A DNA stretch of 64,000 bases. Source: Crocodylus rhombifer (Eukaryota; Chordata; Crocodylia; Crocodylidae). The translations under genes were made by a program, and so were the position numbers. Positions 32,731-43,079 of the stretch are shown here, one piece after another (position 1 is the stretch's first letter; each line of letters begins with the position of its first letter). The notes beneath the pieces are model-generated. The model searched no databases. It saw only the letters and a program-made list of their open reading frames with translations, and had not been told where the DNA came from. The stretch is taken from assembly GCA_038503035.1 (NCBI GenBank), contig JAVSML010018837.1, positions 1 through 64,000 on the forward strand, in the 5' to 3' direction.

Positions 32731-33203
32731 TCCAATAGGATCATTAAAATGTAGACCAGTCATTTTTTCTGGCATGCATTGGCAGAAAATTCTTATTGTA
32801 GAGAGTAGCTGGGGTAGTAATAAACCTGGCTGCTTGCTATAGCTGCAAGCTATATAAAATACGATTATTTCAGTCCCTTTTTAATTTCGCTATGGCTGTG
32901 TAATGCTCTTGAGCAGTCTATACAAAGCCAGTATGGATCAGGACAGAACCTCAGTAAATGACTGAAACCTTTAATGTTTCAGGAATCTATTTAATGCTTG
33001 CCTTGGGAATTAGTCAGAGCAGTTCTTAAACAAAACCATATTGAAATCACAGGTGGATCAGGTATGTGATGCAAACTTGGCTACTCTTTATAGAAAAGTA
33101 TTGTTTTAATCAGTTAAAATTACACTCTAGATGAATAGAGAGGTGTGTAAATTGGATTCACTGTATCAGGCATCAGAAACATCCTATTGGAATACCATTA
33201 GGT
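32731..33203. other. No gene seen
   Basis: AT-rich spacer with no recognised feature. Confidence 0.55.
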
Positions 33204-33474
33204 CAGAGATCATCAATCTATGGTTTACAGATCTGGATCTGGCCCATGGAGTCAGGAGACTGGAACCATTGGGCAGCATGGGGCTTTCCCCATGCTGTGG
33301 CTAAGTGGAAGGGAGTTTTTCCCAATGTGTACTGTAGCTGGGCAGTGAGAAGAAGCAGCAGTAATGGCGGCCAGGTCCTAGTGTTGCTTTGGACTCAAGT
33401 TAGGTCATTCTATCCTGCTGGTGAAAACTTTGCTGACTGCTACCTTAGGTAGGGTAGAGATTGCTGACTTCATG
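33204..33474. mobile_element. Possible small hAT-like element
   Basis: The left end cagagatcatcaatcta and the right end (reverse complement catgaagtcagcaatct) are similar. The interior has the 'ctggcccatgg' phrase seen in the 19-kb hAT. The flanks do not match, so this is weak. Confidence 0.38.
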
Positions 33475-33775
33475 AAGATTATTCGTAACTGCACGTGTGA
33501 CTGTATGACAGTTTAGCTCTGATTCTGAAGAAAAGGTAGAAAGTAGAGCTGTCAATTAATCACCGTTAACATGCACAATTAACATGTTAATTGGTTCTTG
33601 CATTAATTTTTTTAATGAGTTAATTGCACATGTGGTTTTGGAGCCCATGTCCATCCTCTGCTCTGCCACTGTCACTGCCATCTCTGGGCTGCCCAGTGGG
33701 GCAGTGGTGGCAGTGCAGAGGAACTACAGAGCAGCCCAGGTGTGGGCTCCAGGCTGCTACAGGAAGGTGGTGGGG

Positions 33776-33866
33776 TTGGGGCACACACAGAGACACAGAC
33801 ACACTGACGCAGACACACAGGCACAGCCATAGACACACAGATGCACACGTGAGCAGCCACATCATG
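33776..33866. repeat. CA/CAGA-rich low-complexity tract
   Basis: Degenerate acacag/cacaga repeats that give long chance frames on both strands. Confidence 0.8.
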
Positions 33867-33964
33867 CACATGGCCAGAAACACAGCCTGGTGGCTTGTAG
33901 AGCAGTACTCAGCAAGTAAGTCTGTGGAGAGGAAGGAGTGGGGGGAGAGGAAAGGGGTGGAGGG

Positions 33965-34235
33965 ACAGATTGAGGCCCCCATAGTGAAGATGTTGAACAA
34001 TGTGGGTCCAAGGACAGAGCCTTGGGGGACCCCACTGGTCACAGGGCACCATGACGATTGACTTCCATCAGTTACAGCTCTGAGTTCGACCACAGAGCCA
34101 ATTTCCCAGCCAGCGGATCGTGGTGGACCCAAGGCCACAATTGGCCAGTTTCTCCAAGAGGTGATCATGGGCTACCAGATCGAAGGCTTTTTTGAAGTCA
34201 AGATATATGACTTCAAAAATATGGTTGTGGGGGGA
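33965..34235 (-). pseudogene. CR1 RT fragment, divergent subfamily
   Basis: The minus strand encodes [21 protein letters not shown], then [20 protein letters not shown], and, after a frame break, [17 protein letters not shown]. These are RT palm motifs. The residues differ clearly from the 38-kb and 59-kb copies, so this is another CR1-superfamily lineage. Confidence 0.78.
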
Positions 34236-34331
34236 GGAGGTGACATTCTTGTACCTGCCCCTGCCTCTGCCCCTCACTCCCAAGCCATAGCCAACCCAGC
34301 CCTGCTACTGCTCCTGACTCACAGTACCCCA

Positions 34332-35294
34332 TGTGACCAGCCAGTAGGGGGTGCTCCTGCATTGAGCCACCCACCTCACTGCACCAGACTACCTTCCAGG
34401 CTCTGAGTGCCTCCCTGGGGGCACCTCATGTCTGGCAGACCCCCTTCCTGGAGCACACTCACTAGCTTAGGGGTTCCACTGCCACCACCCAAGGCTGGGC
34501 TTGATTCTGGCTCTGCACACCCTGGGAAGCACAGGCCTAGTAGCCCTCGAGGATACTTGATTCTCTTCAAGAACTTGGGATCCTTCCCTCAGTCAGAAGC
34601 ACAAGTAGTGGTCTCCCTTAGTCAGCCGAACCAAGGGGATCCCAAGGCATAATTTAGACCCACTCCCAGTAAGTCTCCCACGCTAAGTACAAAGGAGAAC
34701 TTTATTGGTTACAAGGGGTAGGGTTGGAATAGGGTGCAGGGTAGAGCAATATCAGAGAAATCCCATAGAGCAAACTCCCATGGCTAGGTAGCCTTTGATC
34801 ACACATCTGAGTTACTGCACGTGATATATCTAGTTAGATCTCAGGTAGCTTACTCACAAGTATCTTCCAGAGGCAGGTGGAGATTCCTTCTGGAGGCAGG
34901 CAGTTCCTTGATCATGAGTTCTGAGAGAGAGAGTAAGTTTCAGATGGTTCAGCTCTTCTCTCTCTCTGAGCCTTCCTCATTGCTACTGCCCCTTCCTCCT
35001 GGGCAGTCTTTAACTTTTATAGCCCTTGTGACCTCATTTACCTGGTCCAATGGAGCCCAGCACCTGTTGGCTGTCAGCCAACCAATTTGAAATGCATCAC
35101 TAGTTGCTGGATAGACTGGCAGTTCCTAGTTCCCCAGGAAACCCAAGCCCTTCATCTAGGTATGTAATGCCGGCCACGTAGGCAGAGGGAGCAGGTTTCC
35201 CCCCTCCCTCAGGAATGTATCCAGCTCAGGTTACCTAAAGAGATAGGGTAAGGTGTGTATCCTCTACTGGGCCCATCCTAACCAAACTGCCACA
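34332..35294 (+). mobile_element. LTR, TGTGGCAGT family (longer copy)
   Basis: It starts tgtgaccagccagtaggggg and ends aaactgccaca, the inverse of the start of the 12-kb copy (tgtggcagt). It is collinear with 12247-12755 and then continues through a tttata box at 35016 to the end. No TSD is recognisable and no viral genes flank it. Confidence 0.66.
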
Positions 35295-35421
35295 GAGCAG
35301 AGTTTATGGGGAGAAACAGAGGTGGCCTTCTGTCACACTTCACATCCTGCCATGGATGCCCCTCCCCGAGCTCCAAACTTCACACAAATATGCACAGCCT
35401 CCAACACCTTCACAGATTTCC

Positions 35422-35455
35422 CCCTACACACTCACACACACACATACACACACAC
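35422..35455. repeat. (CA)n microsatellite
   Basis: A cacacacacatacacacacacc-like tract. Confidence 0.85.
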
Positions 35456-35724
35456 CATACCCACCCCAAACCAAAGTACCTGCGTAAATTTACATATTTT
35501 TTTAGTTTTTCTGCACAGACTTTTGAGTTTTAGCTGTGCAATTAAAATAGCAATTAATTGTGACTATTTTCTTAATTGCACAACTAATCACAATCAAATT
35601 TTTTAATCATGTGAGAGCCTTAGTGGAAAGCAGTGTGTTCAGACTTCTGCATAGCAGTTCTGTGTTAGCTTTGTCTTTATGATGACTTGCAATATATTGT
35701 TCTTGTTAACCAAAGAGTCTAGGG

Positions 35725-35890
35725 CAGGGGTGGGAAAAACATGGCCTGCAGTCCAGATGCAGTAGGTGCCTAGGGATTTTTTCCAGACCATTGTGGGTCA
35801 CCTGGCCTTGCGTGGCCCAGGCATGCGAGGCAGCCTGGGCCATGGTTCATGTGGCTGATCCCGCCACCTAAATTTCTTAAGGCAGCTACC
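35725..35890. mobile_element. hAT left end, right end not found
   Basis: The start caggggtgggaaaaacatgg is a typical hAT terminus, preceded by gtctaggg, a TA-centred octamer. The right boundary is lost or too diverged to find. Confidence 0.48.
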
Positions 35891-36753
35891 CATGCAAAGA
35901 CTTTAATGCTAACCTTCTGAATGTGATGTTTAAGGGGGAGGGAACAGTTTAATGCTACTCCTAGGTAGGTTGGGATATACTCATGGGGAAGGATATGGTT
36001 GCTTGCTCAATACTGTACTTAACAGTGCACTAGCCATGGTGTGCTAACTTCAAAGTGCTCAGAACCACTGCACTTGCAATGATACGTGCCCCAGCAGAAT
36101 ATTGTGCTCCTGTATGGTCCAGAAGTTGTTGCACTACATTTGTGCTGACACTATATTATACACCAAGAAAATGTTAATTTCAATCTTCTGAAACTGCTGA
36201 ATCCCATCCCAAGGAGTTCTCCATGTTGTTTATGTGCATGACCTGCATATCTAAAATACACAGCGAATCTGCTAATACCTAAATATAAAAATCATTCTGT
36301 TTCACTAAAAAGGTGATGTACAATCAAGAAGGCATCCCAGTAGTCTGGTTCTGCCTGCTTGTATCCACCAACAATAGACTGCTTCATTCCTGGCATTCTG
36401 TACAGACACTTGCATGGCAGCATGTATGAATTAAAGGTCCCACCAGCTCCAGTTGTCTAGAACACTCTAACCCACCCTGGATAATGACTGCCTACCCCCA
36501 GCTACAGTAGTTACATTTTCCTATTACGTCTTGAGTGGGTTGCAGAAATGTGATAATTCTGGGCATGAAGTCCTCAATACTTAAAAAGCACTGTGGATGA
36601 TAATTTTACCCGTCTGTCACCACAGAACTTACTGCAATAATGAAAAGCTAGTCTATACAGGAGCAGAACTTTCTTGGTGGCTGGTCAAAGACTAGAATGA
36701 GCTTTCACAGGAACTAACGGTTATCACAAATCTCACTACTACTGTCATAAGGG
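35891..36753. other. No gene seen
   Basis: Mixed-composition spacer, no recognised feature. Confidence 0.55.
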
Positions 36754-37491
36754 TGTAACAGGGAGCCTGTGGCCCTGTTACTGGAAGAGAACTGAAAGAA
36801 AGAAACTTACCTGACCGGTGGCGGGATGACTGGGAGTGTGACATCATCAGCTGGCACTGGGAGTGTCTGCCGCACCAGCGGGGAGGAGAAACTTGTAAAA
36901 TACTAATTAGAAGGACCCAGATAAAAGAAGAAAGGACTAAATCAGCAGACCCCTGGGAGAGGAACTGAGAACTGTGGCAAGAGAGAAAGAGAGCAACAGA
37001 GCAGTTTTCTCATTTTGCAAATATCAGTCAGAGCCTGCTCGGCATACTCCCAGAGTGAATTAGAGACTTTGCCGATAACACCTCTGATTAGATGTTTTGG
37101 ACCATATGTATACGTGGGCTAGCTTTAAAGCGTGTCTCACAGATGGGGGAGGAGGGGGGGGAATTGAAAGGCACCTCTTGAAGGGGCTGGTAATTAGTTA
37201 CATGTTGCTTTCCTGGGGAAGGGTTGTTCTCAGTAAGACCCCAGTACTAAGAGAGTTGTGTTCCCTGATGCCCAGGAGTGGTTTCATAGTGGCAGAATAA
37301 TCAGACCCCCAGATGTAGAGACACTAATAGAATAAGAGTGTCAAGTGGACTAGTTTCAACCATAATTAAGAACTGGAAGTTTACCACCGTGTTACTTTTT
37401 AGAATAACTCCCATCAAGTTGTGGCAGACAAGATAATAAAACATGGGTGGGAAGCTCAGAGTTGAAACACAGGTTTTTTTGTAATTTGTTT
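36754..37491. mobile_element. Diverged solo LTR, TGTAACAGG family
   Basis: It starts tgtaacagggagcctgtgg, as the 45940 LTR does (tgtaacagggaactctagcc). Near its end it shares the stretch 'cccatcaagttgtggcaga' with that LTR ('tccatcaagacgtggcagg'). It is flanked by aaggg at 36749-36753 and 37492-37496, a plausible 5-bp TSD. The 3' terminus is worn. Confidence 0.6.
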
Positions 37492-37607
37492 AAGGGCACC
37501 TGCTCAAGGGCAAGAGACATTTAATAGAATCATAGAAGTGGGGTCGGAAGGGACCTTGTAGATCTTCAAGCCCGACCCCCCGCCTGGGCAGGAGAAAAAG
37601 ACTGGAC

Positions 37608-38159
37608 TCAAATGAGTCCAGCCAGGTAGGCATCAAGCCTCTTCTTAAAGATCCCCAGGGTAGGAGCCAGCACCACTTCCCTAGGAAGTTGGTTCCAGCT
37701 CCTAGCCGCCCTAATTGTGAAGTACTTCTTGCGGATGTCTAATCTAAACCTACTCTCTAATAATTTGTGTCCATTGTTCCTTGTCATGCCAGGGGGCGCT
37801 AGGGGAAACAGTGTCTCCCCTAAACCCGTCTGGTGCCCCCTAGTGAGTTTATACACAGTCACCAGGTCCCCTCTCAGCCTTCTCTTGTAAGGGCTGAACA
37901 GGTTTAGGTCCCGCAGTCTTTCAATGTAGGGTCTGCCCTGTAGACCCCGGATCATGCATGTGGCCCGCCTTTGGACCCTCTCAATGTTGTCCACATCCCT
38001 CCTGAAATGGGGTGCACAGAACTGGACACAGTACTCCAGCTGTGGCCTGACCAGTGTCGCATAGAGGGGGAGGATCATCTCCCTGGCTCTACTTGAGATG
38101 CACAACAAGGTGCGGTTAGCCCTGCCAACCGTGACCTCGCATTGTCGGCCCATGTTCAT
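37608..38159 (-). pseudogene. CR1 ORF2 C-terminal part
   Basis: The frame reads NMGRQCEVTVGRANRTLLC, LYATLVRPQLEYCVQFCAPHF and SWNQLPREVVLAPTLGIFKK to the natural stop. It is separated from the RT frame by a small deletion near 38160-38180, where 'ccaagatccttt' is missing compared with the 9-kb copy. Confidence 0.9.
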
Positions 38160-38364
38160 CTTTGAGTCAATAATGACTTCCTGCCTCCATGCTCTCAGGA
38201 AGGGAGTTTCCCATTCAGTAAGTGTGCTGCTGGTTACTACTGCCTAAGTGCAGCACCCTGCACTTGTCAGTATTGAAACGCATCTTGTTTATGTCAGCCC
38301 ACTCCTGTAACCTATCCAGGTCTTGTTGCAGTCTTTCCCTCCCTACTAGTGTGCTCACCTCACC

Positions 38365-38772
38365 TCAAATTTTGGTATCGTCAGCGAATTTAAACAGGGT
38401 GCTTTTCACCCCGTCGTCCAAATCGCTGATGAAGAAATTGAACAGCGCAGGCCCCAGGACCGAGCCCTGGGGGACTCTGCTGCCCACTTCCCCCCAGGTC
38501 AAATATGACCCATCCACCACCACCCTCTGAGTACGACCCTTGAGCCAATCTGCAATCCATCTGACTGTGCAGGCACCAATGCCACAATCACCTAGTTTTT
38601 TAATGAGGATGGGGTGGGAGACGGTGTCAAAGGCCTTGCTGAAGTCTAGAAAGACTACGTCCATGGCAACACCTGCATCCATTGCCTTTGTGACCTGATC
38701 ATAAAAGGCAATCAGGTTGGTCTGACAAGACCTGCTCCTAATGAAACCGTGCTGGTTGCCCTTGAGCATCAT
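38365..38772 (-). pseudogene. CR1 RT palm with catalytic FADD
   Basis: A 135-codon frame with DVVFLDFSKAFDTVSHP (palm A), [20 protein letters not shown] (motif B) and FKFADDTKI (motif C; the FADD aspartates are the catalytic metal ligands). All key residues are intact. The frame ends just after motif C and is out of frame with the C-terminal part. Confidence 0.93.
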
Positions 38773-39449
38773 CCCTGAAGCCGGCCCATCACAGATGTGC
38801 TCCTTGAGGATCTTCTCAAAGAGTTCCCAAGGATAGAGGTAAGACTGACGGGCCTATAGTTGCCCAGGTCCTCCCTCTTACCTTTTTTGAAGATGGGGAC
38901 CACGTTAGCTATCTTCCAGTCATCTGGCACGTGGCCCGAGCACCACGAGCACTTGTAGAGCTGTGCCAAGGGCCCTGCAATAACCCCAGCTAGCTCCCTC
39001 AACACCCTGGGGTGGAGAGTAACTGAACCTGCTGACTTGAACACATCCAGCCCCTCTAGAAGCTCTCTAACCCAGTCCCCCCCAACCTGAGGTCTGGAGG
39101 TGTTCCCCTCGAGTCCATCTGGCATCCCAGCGGGGAAGTCCTGGTCCCTGCACAAGAAAACGGACATGAAGAATTGGTTAAAGAATTCCACTTTCTCCTC
39201 TGGCGCAACCACCAGATTGCCCAGCGTACCTTGCAGGGGCCCCACGTTACCCGGTGCCTTCTTCATCCTCCCTATGTATTTGAAAAAGGACTTTTTATTA
39301 TCCTTGATCTTGGACGCTAGTCCTAGCTCTATGTCCACCTTAGCTTTCCTGACAGCCCCCCTACAGGCCCGAGCAGAGGAGGTATACTTCTCTTTGGAGA
39401 TAGCACCCCCTTCCACTGGGTGTACACCATCTTTTTGGCAAGCAGGCAT
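38769..39449 (-). pseudogene. CR1 RT N-terminal part
   Basis: A 226-codon frame with KSFFKYIGRMKKAPGNVGPL, LDVFKSAGSVTLHPRVLREL, VPDDWKIANVVPIFKKGKRE and NYRPVSLTSILG. These are the thumbless N-terminal RT motifs of CR1. The linker here is the short form (QLYKCSWCSGHVPDDW), without the proline-rich patch of the 8.5-kb copy. Confidence 0.92.
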
Positions 39450-39883
39450 TCCCGGATGCCCTTGGTGAGCCAGGGGGGCTTCCGGGCACTCTTGCCCCGC
39501 TTGCTCCTTGTTGGGATGGACTCCCCCTGGGCCCTGAGTATCATTTCCTTAAGAAATGACCACTTGTCCTGGACACTGAGTTCCCCTGCCCTCAAGGACC
39601 CCAGCACCTCACCCACTAGTCTCCTCAACTTCTTGAAGTTGGCCCTCCTAAAGTCTAGGGCTACCGTCTTGCTGCAGGCCGTTGACACCCTGCGCTGGAT
39701 GGTGAATTCCAGCAAGCGATGATCGCTATCACCCAGGTGATCAAGAACCTGGAGGCCCCTTACCAGGTCATTGCCTGTGGCCAGGACCAGGTCCAACAGG
39801 GCGTTTCCTCTGGTGGGACTATGCACCTCCTGGATTAAGTGGAGGTCCTGTATCTCAGCTAGGAACCTCCTGGAACGGTCCAT
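39329..39883 (-). pseudogene. CR1 endonuclease C-terminal part and linker
   Basis: The frame has NALLDLVLATGNDLVRGLQV and LGDSDHRLLEFTIQ. The SDH triad is the C-terminal catalytic motif of the APE-type endonuclease that nicks target DNA. It runs on to KSARKPPWLTKGIRECLLAKK in the linker before RT. The N-terminal endonuclease motifs lie beyond the 5' break and are missing. Confidence 0.9.
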
Positions 39884-40821
39884 CCTGGCTGACTTTGCTC
39901 TTAGCAGGAGAATTGCCCCAGTTGAAGTCCTCAGCCTTGACTGTAGCTAACATTCAGTGCCTCTTGGGAGGCTTAAAAACACTGTGACACATATAGCAGA
40001 AAAAGAAAGTTGTGGGGAAGGGAGAAAGCAACCAGCAAAGCCCAGAAGCATGGGATATACCCATGGTAGATATAGGCATAGTCATGCCTAGATCATCCTC
40101 GATGAGTGACTGTCCAACCTCTTCTTGAACACCTTCAGTGACGGAGAGTCAATAACTCTCCTAGGCAGTCTATTCCACTGCCTCACTATTCTCACAGTCA
40201 AGAAGTTTTTCTGGATATCCAATCTAAGTTTAATTTGCTACAATTTCAGGCCATTGGTCTGTGTCCCTCTCTCTGCAACAAGAGAGAAAAATTGTTTTCC
40301 ATCTTCTTTGCAGCAGTCCTTCAAGTATTTGAAGATTGCTATTATGTCCCTTCTTAAGTCTTTTCTGCAAGCTGAACATGCCTAGCTCTTTCAGCCTCTC
40401 CTTGTACAATTTGCTTTCCAAGATCTTTATTATCTTTGCCCACCTCTGGACCCTCTGTAACTTTTTCACATCCTTTTTAAAATGTGGAGCCCAAAACTGC
40501 GCACACTACTTCAGAAGAGGCCTAACCAGTGCTGAATGGAGATATTATCCCCCCATGTGTCTTGCATCTAAAACTTCTATTGATACAGCCCAAAACCACA
40601 TTTGCCTTTTGTGCAGCTGCATCACACTACAGACTCATAACAAGTCTGCAGTCTACCAAGACACCCAAGTCCTTTTCCATAAAGTTGCCATCCAGCCAGG
40701 TGTCACCTATTTTGTATTTGTGTCTTTGATTATTCTTTCTGAGGTGTAGCTCTTTGCATTTTTCTGCACTGAACTTCATCCTGTTAGCTCTAGCTCAAGT
40801 TACCAGTCTTTCAAGATATTT

Positions 40822-41079
40822 CTAAATTGCACTCACATCCTCCAACATGTTCACAGTCCTTTCTAGTTTCATGTCATCTGCAAACTTGCTCAAGAAGCTT
40901 TCTATGCCAGCATCCAAATCGTTAATAAACACATTGAACAGCAGCGGGTCCAGGACAGGCCCCCGTGGTACTCCACTCAAAGCCTCCTGCCCTTCTGGCA
41001 TGAACTTGTTAATAATTACCTTTTGCTTGTGACTATCTATCCACTTTGTACTAGTTTTATCCAGCCCACATTTCTCCAA
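40822..41079 (-). pseudogene. Decayed CR1 RT catalytic region
   Basis: This is the best preserved segment of the old element. It has motif B (GVPRGPVLDPLLFNVFINDL) and motif C (SKFADDMKL). It corresponds in order to 38365-38772 of the younger CR1 but is clearly more diverged. Confidence 0.88.
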
Positions 41080-41978
41080 TTTACTTATGAAAAGCTCATG
41101 TGGGGCCTTGTCAAAAGCCTTGCTGAAGTCTAGCTACACTATATCCACAGCATTTTCTTCATCCACCCAAGTAGTTACTTTGTCAAAGAAGGAGATCCAG
41201 TTTGTTTAAAATGATTTGTTTTTCATTAATCCAAGCTGGCTGCTTGCAATCAGCTCTTCCTCCTCTGATGCTTACAAATGGCTTTCCTTAGGATATGCTT
41301 CAGTAACTTCCCAGGTATTGAGGTGTGGCTAACTGGTACCCCAGGTTCTTCTTCTTGCCTGTTTTTAAAAGAGGGACACTATGTTGGTCCTTTTCCCTTC
41401 CTCTGGTACCTGGCCCATCTCTCACAACTTTATCAATATTGTTGCCAAAGGCTCCAAGATTTCCTCCGCCAGTTACTTCAAGACCCTGGGATGAAGCTCA
41501 TGTGGCCCTGCTGACTTGAATTCATTAACACACAATGAAAGCTCACTGACCATGTCACTTGTTCCCCTCAGCTTGCCCTCTTCCTTATCCAGATAATCCC
41601 TATTAGGTGTTCGGCTACAGTTTATTTTTTTGTGAAGACAGGCAAAGTACCTGTTGAATAGCTCTGCCTTCTTTGTATCTTCAGTTAGGAGTTCCCCCTG
41701 GCTCACAGGGACCCACAGTTTCCTTGGTCCTTCTTTTCTGGTCAATGTACTTATAGAAGTTCTTCTTCTTATACTTAACATCCTTTGCCAGGTGCAACTC
41801 ATTGTTCATCTTTGCCTTCCTGATTTTGTACTTGCCATTCTTCTTGTTGTTCCATTGTGCCAGGACAGTTTCTTGTTCGTCTTCCAATACTGTGCCCTTT
41901 AGAAGCTCCCAGTCATCCTGGGTGCCTTTATTCTTCTGTCTTGTTTTCCCATAGCGCCACGCTTATTAACTTATTGAA

Positions 41979-42305
41979 TCAGATGAAATCTACCTTTTTG
42001 AAATCTAGCCTCGTAATTTTGCTGACATCATGCTTTCCCTGTCTCAGGATCTGGATTTCTATTGTATCATGATGGCTTCTCTCCAGATTACCCATCACCT
42101 CCACATCCTCCATCAGTTCTTCCCTGTTGGTTAGGATAAGACCCAAGATAGATGATCCCCTAGTTGTATCCACCTTTTGGAAAATAAATTTGTCCACACA
42201 AGTTAAGAACCAGCTTGGCATTTTATGTTTGGCTACATTGTTCTGCCAGCAGATGTCCATACAATTGAAGTCTCCCATCAGTACTGTCACATTGCTTTTG
42301 GACAC
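41979..42305 (-). pseudogene. Decayed CR1 endonuclease region
   Basis: The frame includes VTVLMGDFNCMDICWQNNVA, RGSSILGLILTNREELMEDV and NLERSHHDTIEI. The GDFN and S-H-H-D (usual SDH) positions of APE endonucleases are recognisable. Confidence 0.88.
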
Positions 42306-42506
42306 ATCTGTCAGCTGTTAGAAGAGTGCCTTATCCACCTCCTTTTCCTGATTTGGTGGGCTATAATAAATACCTGTCATTATATCAGTGCTTTCATCAT
42401 TCATCTTCACCCAAATGTATTCTGATTTGCTGTTGTCTTCCTCCTGAACCAGGGAACAATGGGATTTTTGACATACAAGGCAACACCACTGCTGTGGGTA
42501 TCTGGT

Positions 42507-42885
42507 GCCTCTTGAGACAGGGGGGGCATATGCCCCCCTGACACCAGTCAGTGACCGGGGTGGGGGGTGTCCCCTGGCAGCCAATCCTGCTGGCCGAGGG
42601 GTGGGAGGGAAGGGTCCAATTTCACTCACCATAAAAGCAGCTGTGCCGCTTCCAGAACTTCTGCAGCCACTTCTGGAAGCAGCATGGCCACTTTTGCTGG
42701 CAGCCTGCTCCCCGGCTGGTGCTTGCAGGCTGGGCACTGGTGCGCCCACCTGCCCCCCATGCCTGCCATCTAAACAGGGAGCATGGCCTGACAGGGGGTG
42801 CTCTGGCACTCTCAGGGGGTGCACGGGCACCCCGTGCACCACCTACACATTGCCCCTGACCACCACCTTTTCTCCCAACCCTGTT
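42507..42885. repeat. GC-rich insertion in the old CR1 (shared module)
   Basis: It interrupts the endonuclease reading between GIYYSPPNQ and GYTLLQKTG. It contains ggggtggggggtgtcccctg, 'cacttctggaagcagc' and 'gggggtgcacgggcacccc', closely related to 11040-11440 inside the 10.9-kb hAT. Its own termini are not obvious. Confidence 0.62.
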
Positions 42886-43079
42886 TTCTGAAGCAAAGTG
42901 TAACCCTTGATGTTCACATTCGAATCACAGGAGCTGTCCCACCAGGTCTTAGTGATGCCTATCAGATCATAGTTTTTTCACAGGCTGTCCAACTCATCTT
43001 GTTTATTCCCCATACTTCTTGATTTGTGTACATGAATCAGTAGTATTTTGCATTTTTATGTCCTCTCCTCACCTCCCTT

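Larger units (their letters stand above)
33545..35621. mobile_element. Composite DNA element with nested CR1 and LTR
   Basis: The left end is agagctgtcaattaatcac. The right end, reverse-complemented, is aggctctcacatgattaa. Both subterminal regions are built of 'gttaattgcac' words in both orientations (for example the inverted repeat at 35536-35582). Inside lie a CA-rich tract, a CR1 RT fragment and an LTR, so this is an old transposon that collected later insertions. I cannot find a matching TSD. Confidence 0.5.
37524..39930 (-). mobile_element. Long CR1 LINE copy, minus strand, 5'-truncated
   Basis: The element is 2.4 kb, with its 3' tail at 37524 (aatagaatcatagaagtggg) and its 5' break near 39930 inside the endonuclease domain. 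It retains the end of the endonuclease, the whole RT including the catalytic box, and the C-terminal region, split over several frames by a few indels. It is the best-preserved CR1 in the window and a good reference for the rearranged 8.5-kb copy. Confidence 0.95.
40080..43075 (-). mobile_element. Old CR1-superfamily LINE spanning nearly all of ORF2, minus strand
   Basis: Reading from 43075 downward, the minus strand gives DLIGITKTWWD (endonuclease N-terminal), GIYYSPPNQEKEVDKALF and VLMGDFNCMDICWQ (endonuclease core; the GDFN motif is catalytic). It continues with the RT linker at 41473-41887, then RGPVLDPLLFNVFINDL and FLSKFADDMKL (RT catalytic box, 40822-41079), and the C-terminal part at 40230-40469. 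Many frameshifts and stops are present. A separate GC-rich insertion of about 380 bp interrupts the endonuclease at 42507-42885. The 3' untranslated tail is missing. Confidence 0.92.

Noticed and set aside
33620..34168. 182-codon minus-strand frame as one gene
   Set aside because: Only its first third is CR1 RT. The rest is translation of a CA-rich low-complexity tract.
33545..35621. 8-bp TSD for the composite element (tagaaagt versus tagtggaa)
   Set aside because: Only four of eight positions agree, which is not better than chance, so no TSD is claimed.
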